Part shown: one piece after another, positions 56,098-64,000 of the stretch
Numbering within the stretch: position 1 is the stretch's first letter
Layout of the letters: every line of letters starts with the position of its first letter
Translations under genes and position numbers: made by a program
NCBI GenBank assembly: GCA_026214975.1
Contig: CM047808.1
Span: 54,958,583 to 55,022,582, forward strand
From: Gentiana macrophylla
Lineage: Eukaryota > Streptophyta > Magnoliopsida > Gentianales > Gentianaceae
Direction: 5' to 3'
Length of the DNA: 64,000 bases
Notes under the pieces: model-generated
Told to the model about the DNA's origin: nothing
The model's input: only the letters and a program-made list of their open reading frames with translations
Databases searched by the model: none

Positions 56098-59000
56098 CAG
56101 TGTTTCGGTTGGTGATTGTATGGTGGTTGGACCGCAGCAGGGTGTTTTCATTATACCCGAAGGTACTTCAAGCTTGAAGTGATTTCATGGTAGTTCAAGT
56201 TGTACTGGCACACGCTTAAGGTATGTTAATTCAATTCTTTCATTCTTTATTTCATTGTAATTTTATATTTAAGCGTTTTCTAAAATTTCACTCATATAAC
56301 TTCATGCTATCAATTATCTTAATATTTGAATAGGATCGGAAGTAGATATCTGCAATTTATGAAAGAGGTGTGATTGTTGAAGTGAAGAGCGACGATTAGA
56401 TGGTGAATGTGATGGTGACTGTACATGTTTGCTCTATCAAGGAAATGTGTTTTCCTAATCATTCAGATTTATTTCAGATCAATTGAATTTTACTTCATAG
56501 ATTTTTTATCAAACTCATTTTTATTTTCTCAGGTGTGTTGTGTGTGGTGGCCGGTGTTTTATCTTCGTTTCAAAACACTTCTTTTACGAAAAACAATGGA
56601 TTTGGAGGATTCAATCACATGGTCAAAAGGACCGTGGCCTACTTCATTTTTTTCCATTTTTTTCTTCAAATTCGGTTGTCGTGATTTAAGAGGAGAGTGG
56701 AGATGATTGTCGTTGAAATAGGTACAATTATTTACCAAAGAAAGCATGTTTTGCATACAAAGCACAACACAGTAGTATTCAATATTAATCATAGATAATT
56801 TGAGAATATTGATCAAGTAAGCCCTTGCAAGTTTTTAGTTTCAGATTTCGCCAAAATAGATTAGGCATTAGTGTATATTTATATGGCTTATATCAAAGGT
56901 GGAGGTAAATGCAACCTTTTATCCTCTCCATTTATGTATTTTTTTTTTTCGGGATGGGCGAGAGGTGTGAGATTTTTGGTGCTTATACAAGTAGTCACCT
57001 CCATTATGTCATTTATTAATATGCATTGCGTAACAACAAGAACAATTTCACTAATGGTTACTATGGTTGGCACGGGTCAATATCAAAGAACGATATTATT
57101 TGTTCATGTTTAAGTACTTAACGCATTGGTTTTTTTTTTTTAAAGTAATATGCTATTCGATCATTAATTTTCAGTTCGTGCACCTAGCATTTCAGTTGGG
57201 ATTGTTCTACCTTATTTCACTTGAAATTGGGAATTGTTGATGTTGTCCAACAATGCTTGAAGATTTATTTCATTTCATACCGATTTTTTTGTACTAGATG
57301 TTTACTTGACATTCATTTGCTTATAGGTTAGATGGCGCCAAAGAAGCGAAAAAAGTTAACAAATTTCTTATTATCTTTCCTTTTCATTTCCTTCTAATAT
57401 TAGTTCTAAAGAGATGACTGATGATTGCGAATTCAATGGATTTAAATAAAGGTAAATACGAGAACTACACATTCAATAGATGAAACGTTTTAAAACCAAA
57501 GCTTATTTTTCTTGCAGGTACACGGAAAATGGAAGGTTGTAACCAAATTTAAAGTAAGTTGTCTACGTCAAAAGTGCAAAATGGGGTGTGCAACTTCGGC
57601 TTGAGCTAATCCCTGTCCAAGTAATATGCAAAAATGAAGGGTACGAGGTATTTCATTTTTTAGGGATTATTTCATTTAATTGAAAACGGGTTTATTATAA
57701 TCTCTTATCACTTTGATTTTTTTTTTCCCGAAATGCCACTTTGAATTATTTAAGAGACATCACTTCTCACCAAGCAAATTAATAATTGCAATTGAAACAC
57801 CGGTGTTGAGGTAATTTGCCAGAAGTGTGACGTTGATGGAGATATTGAGCAGAAGTGTTCTTGAAAATGTTTTGATTGCTTTAGGTTGTTCATTAGTGTG
57901 GACGTCATGTACTTGGTATATATATTGTCCTTCTTAAATGATAAGGCGCAAAGCCCTCTACGTCCTTTAAATGCTTTGCTTCCTTGCACTCTTCCTTTTA
58001 GATATCACAACAATTCTTCTATTGGATTTGACTACCACCGTATCATAGTATTGTACATGGGATGATGGGACAAAAATTCCAAGAAATTCTCTGTACCGTC
58101 CGCAAAATATTTTAGCGGTCGGTGCGCTTTTCTACATTTCTTCCCATGGTTTTTCCAATCTATCATCTAGAATACCGACACCATGAGGCGACATGATTAA
58201 GATTATTTTTACATTGTATAGAGGCAAATCTGAAGGAAAAAAAAACAGCCGAAGGTGTATAATTGAGTTTATAATGTCTTCTCTTCTAAAAAAATTGTCT
58301 TTCTGAGATCTATTTGTTTACTAGGTTTTATCTAATGAAAAGCTAAGGTTTTGTTCGCAATTCCTATCTGCTTTACCATGGTTATTGATTATTGGTTAAT
58401 GCTTAATAATTTTAATGGTTGAATTTTTCTTACAATTCGTTTGATGTAGTGTTCTTTAACCGTATACCATTGTTCTTGAATTCCTGCAATTCATCTTTAT
58501 TTTGTTTGTGCTAATGCTTAGATGAGGTTTGATATCCCTTGAAGAGAAAGAATTTGCAGTTCTTCAGTCTAAACAATCAATTATATGGGTAGCTTTTCCA
58601 TAAGAACTCCTTCTAAAAGGACCTGAGCATATGCATGTGTTTGCGCCTCTAGAGTTGAAGATCTCTTGCCGGAAATTCACACTATTGATAAAGGTGTAGA
58701 ACCGATTGATCAATATCGTGTATATTTTATTATGATAAAAATATGAAAATATATTGTCATTTTATTATGTTAATTTTGTTGTAAAATTAGCATTTTCTTT
58801 CAATTAATAATGGCATTTAGTTGTCCATATCTATGGGTGTCAAACAAAAGGTTGAACATTAATTGTTTTTAGATGAGCTTTATCCCATTTGTCTTTTATC
58901 AACATTTTTTTCACTCCCATCGGAGGAATTCATTTTTGTTTATATTCAATTTAGTTGGCGCAATGTGTTTTTCAATTTGATTCTCATATGTTATCATGAC

Positions 59001-59417
59001 CAAAGATATACTTAGATATTAAATTCAAATCATCGTGTGCAGTAATTTACCGTGGATTTAGTTTTCAAACAAAATAGTATTGTTGGACGTTTGTGCACCT
59101 TCAATATTATTTATTTATCTTTTTCTTAAGGCCTCCCAGATCATGCAATTAACCCACTGACTAATTCGGAGCTTCATTGGACGCGCTAAAAACTCTTTCA
59201 ACACTAGTCTTCAGCTTGATACTTTTTTATCTTTACCATCACGGGTTTTTTTTTTCCTCATTTTTCTTTCTCATTCTCACATATTTTCTTTTACTTTTTT
59301 ATTCCAGGTGTTAAGTACACTTTATTGGGATGATTGTTGTGCAATCTCATGTTCACTTTTAAGTGAACCTTCAACACTTTTCATTATCATAACTATGACA
59401 TATGTCTACACTTTTAT
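56098..59417. other. Unassigned interior of Helitron-like element 2
   Basis: AT-rich with many T runs. Short open frames only. Some segments look intron-like (for example 'tttcttgcag' at 57510-57520), which would fit old captured gene fragments, but I recognise no protein. Confidence 0.3.
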
Positions 59418-59630
59418 ATTTCGTTGTAAATATTTCATTTATGCCATCTTTTTTTTTTGGTTATTTTTGTTTCACTTACATAGCTCTACAATTACTACAA
59501 TATCTACAAATTTCTACATACACGTATATCATTGTTAATATTTCAATCATGCCATTTTATTTTATTTTGGTTTCACTAACATAGCTCTTAAATTACTACA
59601 GTATCTACAAATTTCTATATACACAGATCG
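59418..59630 (+). repeat. Tandem duplication of ~110 bp near Helitron 3' end
   Basis: 'acatagctctacaattacta' at 59479 recurs as 'acatagctcttaaattacta' at 59579, with matching flanks ('tatttcatttatgccat' / 'tatttcaatcatgccat'; 'atctacaaatttctacatac' / 'atctacaaatttctatatac'). Confidence 0.8.
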
Positions 59631-60677
59631 ACTTTCCAAATATAATATTCTCCATGCAATCGCACAGGTTTCATACTAGTATATATATATTTTAGAGACA
59701 AAAGCTGCCAAATTGACTTGTTTTGTCCAATTGACCCGTCTTTCAACACACGTTTGGCAAAAAAAAATTCTTGTTATACCACGTTTTCCTCGCTTCTTCC
59801 TCACTTCTTCAGGTTATCTTCCCCACGACCACCATCTCCTCGATCAAAACCACAAACGGGAGGATAACTCCCAGTCCTCTATGCCAATATATCAAACGCG
59901 TTGTGGCCTGGACGCCGACCAAGAGGTTTAAACTAATTTCACCGGTGATTCAACGTCGTCTGTCTCCTCTTCCTCCTTTTTGTTCTCCATTATTTCCAAA
60001 TTCTGATCACCGATTTGAAGCAATCCAATGGTAAATACAACTTTCTTATTTCACCTTTCCTCTCTCTAAAAGTATAGGTTTCTTCTCGATTTTTCTGAAT
60101 CTAATTTGGTCTTTTACCTCATAGGACGCCTGACCAATTGTTTCATAATTACGCTAAAAATATTTATCTTTTTTTACCTTGAGAATTATTTTACGGAAGA
60201 AATGTCTTCGTGCTTAGGTTTTCTACTCGACTTTTTTTTTCCGTTTGTGGGTGTGGAATTTATTCAAACTAATTGTGAGTAAGTTTTAATAGCTGGTTTG
60301 CAGGTAGGTACATTATATACTCTCCTAATCTCCTTAAGCTTTTTCTGCTGTAGTGAAATGGGATTTATGCCATGTAAAGCAGTGAAATGGGATTTATGGG
60401 GAAGGACAAAAAGAAAAATCAGGGTTTAGTTTGATGTTTTTAGGTTGGCAATTTACGGTGGGAGATGGGGTGGGGGGTTGAGGGATAAAGATGGGGATTG
60501 ATGTGCAGCCGTGTTATTAAAAATATGTCTCCCCTCGCGCTTCATCAGGAGCACGACGTTCAGAATCGTGTCTCCCCTTACAACTTCCTATCCTATCCTA
60601 TCTTATTATCATCCCCTTTCTACCATTCTCATCCCTTTTTTCAATATCCACCTCATATGTGGTTTTTTTAATTCATG

Positions 60678-60805
60678 TTTGGAACAAACATATTATGCTT
60701 TGACCAACATTTGAGGTGCTTTGAATTGAAAGAGTAAAGATGTCCACTTATGGTGTCGGATGTAAAAGACTTCCACTTATGGTGCAATAGTTGATTCTCT
60801 ACGGT
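60678..60805 (+). pseudogene. RPN2: RPN2-like exon fragment, degenerate copy
   Basis: 'ttggaacaaacatattatgc' continuing to 'tttgaggtgctttgaatt' lines up base by base with 62669-62720, including the T-rich 3' splice-like sequence before it. It is more decayed: an in-frame stop occurs where the other copy reads TFEVLG. Similarity can be followed weakly to about 60800. Confidence 0.55.
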
Positions 60806-61235
60806 TTGTTGTTTCATTTTTCACGGATCGGTTGTTTTTTGGTGTCTTGGCTGGAGCATTTACCCACGGGGCTTACTTAGTGTATCATTTTTTAAAATGT
60901 CCTTGAATGTTGATTTCCAATCTGTGTTCGTATGCATTTTGCCTCTGGGGTGATATTCTTTGAGTTATTTAGTTTAGCAATATTAGGGAATCCTTGATGG
61001 GATTCCAAGATATTTGTTTGTAGGCATATGATTCAGCTAGCTTGACCCCCCCTAAAGCTAGATAGAACTGATTGGGAAGTTGTTCGCCTGTGAGTTTGGC
61101 TTTTAAAGAAGTTCCCATTTTAACATAAACAAAGGTATCATTGTTTTCGCATGTCAGACGAACTGATTGTTTGCTACCAAATGCATATATCTTCCTTATG
61201 TTCTAGTTGTTGGGTTGTTTTCTTTAACTGAAAGA

Positions 61236-61995
61236 AAATGATGCAAGAACCCGCGAAGAAATAAGGAGATCTTTCTATATCGAAATATCAATTGAAAAAG
61301 TCATAGGTAAATCGGAAGTATTTCGATCCCATGCAGTCAATGTCAATGGGTGTGCTTAAGAGCTGGTGGCAACCGAATACCTTTCACACCTAACCCAGAC
61401 TTTTGCCAACTTTCAAAATACACTTGGTGAACCTAGCCAAAGTACAGAATCGCTACAAAGGCTTCAAGAGACAGTGGCTCAAGCATTAAGAGGAAAGAAG
61501 ACCGAAGGCCCCCGAGGCAAATGGGAATGGATATGGAGCCGAACGCAGGCGTGAATAGAACGATAGGTGACTAACTTTCTATAAGAGTACCTTTCTATCC
61601 TTGTCCCTTGATGGCGCACTCGCAGCTCTATCCTACTACTAAAAGAGAGTCGGTTGTGCAATCACCAAGATCTCATGCAAAGACCTTTTACCACGATCTA
61701 ATTCCGCGTCCTATCACTTTGTACAAGCTCTTTCTTGGTTTCACAGGCAAGAGATATTCTTTCGGTTCTTCGTTCTCTATCCTATCTTAACAACTCACTT
61801 CTTGTCAAAAGGGTTGATATTGTATTGGGCAGGCTTGACTGTCATGGTATGTGTATTGGCTTCGAAACTAGATAGAAGAGCCTGCTGTGCACTCCCTCGC
61901 CTCTGTACCTCTCAGCGCTGCGTTGAGTTTCAGATCAGACTTATATGATAGCGAGAGCAAGTGAAGCGGTGACACGTGCTATGAAGATGGTAGGA
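61236..61995. other. Probable mitochondrial DNA insertion (NUMT)
   Basis: Base composition changes abruptly from AT-rich to roughly balanced. The wording ('agagagtcggttgtgcaatc', 'ctatcctatcttaacaactc', 'gagagcaagtgaagcggtg') is like intergenic plant mitochondrial DNA, not like any repeat in this window. I cannot name a mitochondrial gene in it, and the small frames (61366-61554, 61608-61790) are not recognised. Assignment rests on texture alone. Confidence 0.4.
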
Positions 61996-62667
61996 ACATA
62001 TATGGCCAGCATTTTTTTTCTTCTCTATTTACAGGCATTGTGATTGTTGGTAAAAACACATAATTTTTGTGAGGGTTTAACTATGGTTTGTGTTGGCAGT
62101 TAGATTTTCAATTTAATAGGATACCTTCTTCATTGTTGACGGTTTTAGTAAGACTCCATTGAATTCTCAAGATGTGATTTATAATTGTATTAGCTTTTAA
62201 ATTTGATTGAGCTCTGTGATATACATCAATAATTTCAATCAGTTTTGTCACAGTATCTTACTCTAAGAATTCTGTGGCTTTTGATGTGTGATCTCTGTTT
62301 GCAGATGACATTATTGGTTTATAATATTATTTAGCTCCTATGTGTTAAGGTTTTCATATAGTACATATTTATCAATGTAATATATCAATAGATTATGTCA
62401 TATCAATAGCCACGATCACATTACCAAAGCTGGATACTCTGTGTATGAAGTTATCCATATTTGTTACAAGAGACATATTCACACCATCCAGTGAATCTTT
62501 TGAAATTTTCTATCAAAATTGAAAATTTTGCTCGATATTTTGCCCCGAGGTTATAATTGGCTTGGATTTTCATAAAGTTCATTACTTTTGTAAGATGGTT
62601 AAAGTCAGGCTTTAAATGTTGTGGAACTTTTGGAAATCTCCTATGCTTATGTGATTTTTTATTTCAG
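61996..62667. other. Unassigned AT-rich stretch, possibly intronic
   Basis: No ORF. Ends in a polypyrimidine and 'tttatttcag' directly before the RPN2-like exon, so at least its right end was probably an intron. Confidence 0.4.
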
Positions 62668-63059
62668 TTTGGAAGAGACATATGAGGCTTCGAGAACGTT
62701 TGAGGTGCTTGGAATCGATAAAGTGTTTGATTTAAAGAAGTGCAGTTGTACTGCTGTTGTTGAGACTCTGTGGTCTTCTATTTTCGCTTCAAAGGATGTC
62801 TTCCTGGCGCTAAGAGTAAACGGAATACTAAAATGTGAGCTCAATGATGAGGCTTTTGGGGTATGTTGAAGGCCATGGTTTCAATTTCACCTTCTGTGAA
62901 AGTTAAAGGTTCTTTCCTACTTTTGCTCATGCTGTAATTTTCACTCAGTATGTATTTATGTTTCATCCGTTCTTTCTTATATAGGGAATTACTTCAAGGC
63001 TTAAGGATTCTATTCATGAGTCCAATGCCATTCCCCATTGGGAGTTTGAAACTTATTAA
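62668..63059 (+). pseudogene. RPN2: RPN2-like (ribophorin II) two-exon fragment
   Basis: Exon 62668-62860 reads LEETYEASRTFEVLGIDKVF, then VVETLWSSIFASKDVFLALR and VNGILKCELNDEAFG. A GT...AG intron (62861-62984) and a second exon (62985-63059) reading GITSRLKDSIHESNA follow in frame; it then diverges and stops. This matches my recollection of the N-terminal luminal part of plant ribophorin II (RPN2/HAP6), a subunit of the ER oligosaccharyltransferase complex. Only a small part of the roughly 690-residue protein is present, with no start or signal peptide and no downstream exons that I can identify. I read it as a captured or duplicated gene fragment, not a working gene. Confidence 0.65.
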
Positions 63060-63855
63060 GGTAAATAACTGCTCCACACAAACAGAATTTACTTCTTCAA
63101 TTTTACAGATGTTGTATGGGTGTTTATAATGATGTTTTGTTTTTTATAGCTAAAGAATCTGCCAATAATGAGTGGATTATTGCATCGTTTATTGAGTTAT
63201 TCCACTTTACATGACCATCGAGGGCTGCTTCTTCTTCTTTGGTGGTTTTTTTCTGGGCTAAAATAATTCCGGTATCTTTGTTCATTTTTTATACTTATTG
63301 AGTTTGGTTACCCACATGATGAACAAATTTTTAGTTACTTGCATATTGTAAATCGTTTGTGCTCTGTGCATTTGTTTTAACAAGTTTTTAATCCATTTTT
63401 TTGGATTTTGCGGCAGGCTGGAACCAATAAAGGAACATGTGGGTTGGGAGCAATAATGAAGCGCTAACAGAAGACGGTTAATGTATCAATCTGAGTATCT
63501 GACCAGAATTAGAAGGTAACAATGGCCAATTTTTGGCAATTTAACATACCCTTAAGATCAAGGGCACGTGTGTTGTATATGTTTGGGATTTTGATTGGAA
63601 ATTGGAGTAATTTTAATGTCAATGAAGGTAATTATTAAACATTTCAATGGTGTATTTATCTTCATTTAATACCATTTTATTAAAAAGTAACATTCCCATT
63701 CAATATTGTGTATTGAAACAAACATTTTTTTTAGGGTAACGAACATTGTTTTTTTTTTTTGACGAAACAAACATTGTTGATCACACATAATCATTTTTTT
63801 CTTCTTCTTTTTCTTTATAATCTCTCTATATGTCGTTGCTTTTCATCTAATACAC
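63060..63855. other. Unassigned region right of the RPN2-like fragment
   Basis: No convincing exon. A segment at 63151-63240 after 'ttttttatag' reads LKNLPIMSGLLHRLLSYST in one frame but has no support. T-rich runs at 63722-63765. Confidence 0.3.
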
Positions 63856-63860
63856 TGAGA

Positions 63861-64000
63861 CTATCTCCAATAATAACCCTTTATATCACCCTTTAACTAT
63901 ATCGTTTTCTGTTCTAGTTACACTTTTCGAACACATTATAAATCAATCTACTCCAAAAACTACCCTTTATACCAACCTCTTAAAACACATTTTTCTTCAA
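63861..64000 (+). mobile_element. Left part of a Tourist-like MITE cut by the window end
   Basis: GAGACTATCTCCAATAATAA followed by 'ccctttatatcaccctttaa' resembles the end of the MITE at 55761 (GAGTATCTCCAG). The other end is outside the window. Confidence 0.45.

Larger units (their letters stand above)
55074..59679 (+). mobile_element. Helitron-like element 2, non-autonomous
   Basis: 5' end TCTTATTATATTTTCCAAG preceded by A, then 'actgccaattgacccgattttgtcaattgacccgctccacgacccggtt' in agreement with element 1 (compared in blocks). 3' end GCAATCGCACAGGTTTCATA followed by CTAG (59676-59679) and T: a classic plant Helitron terminus. No Rep/helicase. A Tourist-like MITE (55761-56094) is nested. 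Frames such as 56425-56706 match nothing I know. Confidence 0.6.
59681..64000 (+). mobile_element. Helitron-like element 3 (right end not found)
   Basis: Its 5' block 'agctgccaaattgacttg', 'tccaattgacccgtctt' (59706-59748) is homologous to elements 1 and 2. The terminal TC is not preserved; the sequence begins directly after element 2's CTAG in an AT run. No CTRR end with hairpin is obvious before the window ends, so the element may end or degrade inside 63060-64000. It contains RPN2-like fragments and a mitochondrial-like stretch. Confidence 0.4.

Noticed and set aside
56425..56706. 93-codon open frame as a captured gene
   Set aside because: Hydrophobic, no known motif, flanked by T-rich sequence; cannot be supported.
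57332..57397. Short ORF starting MAPKKRKK, resembling a nuclear localisation signal
   Set aside because: Only about 21 codons, in AT-rich Helitron interior, with no continuation or homologue.
61366..61790. Short ORFs in the mitochondrial-like stretch
   Set aside because: Fewer than 65 codons, not recognised as any mitochondrial protein.

Overview
This window looks like nuclear DNA of a flowering plant, most likely a eudicot. It is AT-rich, has spliced introns with GT...AG borders, and consists mostly of plant transposable elements layered inside one another: Sirevirus-type Ty1/copia, Ty3/gypsy-like LTRs, L1-type LINEs, a CACTA element, Helitron-like elements and MITEs. I see no rRNA genes, intact tRNA genes, CRISPR arrays or bacterial-type operons. 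Only one host gene appears intact: a three-exon CASP-like (Casparian-strip membrane protein-like) gene on the minus strand at 26586-28194.

Layout. 1-2935: the 3' end of a gypsy-like element with its LTR (G1). 2936-17642: a Sirevirus-type copia element on the minus strand (A), interrupted at 8468-14210 by a near full-length LINE with perfect 14-bp target duplications. 17643-22281: a second, older minus-strand copia element (B) cut by A; its reverse transcriptase carries an in-place inversion of about 120 bp. 22282-25914: a non-autonomous gypsy-like element (G2) carrying a broken 'putative plant transposon protein' ORF and an LTR. 25915-28194: a copia LTR scrap, then the CASP-like gene, with a SINE-like insert in intron 2 and a foldback MITE in intron 1. 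28195-30498: the gene's promoter, a tiny 5'-truncated LINE with 18-bp target duplications, a foldback element with a perfect 65-bp inverted repeat, and a LINE reverse transcriptase scrap. 30499-43970: a minus-strand copia element (D), whose LTR is split by a complete plus-strand copia element (C, 31513-40507, TSD GTTTA) that lacks reverse transcriptase. 43971-45735: the end of a gypsy-like element and its LTR (G3). 45736-52135: the 3' part of a plus-strand copia element (E), interrupted by a 2.17-kb CACTA element (TSD AAC) and by another LTR. 52150-53280: a minus-strand gypsy LTR remnant (G4). 53291-64000: three related Helitron-like elements; the third carries two copies of an exon resembling ribophorin II (RPN2) and a stretch resembling plant mitochondrial DNA.

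Almost every transposon gene here has stops or frameshifts, so the window is mainly a record of successive insertions. The inferred order is: B before A before the LINE; D before C; E before CACTA. The copia families share features typical of Sireviruses: a tRNA-Met type primer site, a purine tract of the A5-G5 kind, and extra ORFs between pol and the 3' LTR. The observations most worth a second look are the conserved acidic/His-rich post-pol ORF of A and D, the dyad-containing tandem repeats in the C/E LTRs, the RT-less but structurally complete element C, the micro-inversion in B, the CACTA element with internal tRNA-like segments, and the RPN2 fragments in Helitron-like DNA.
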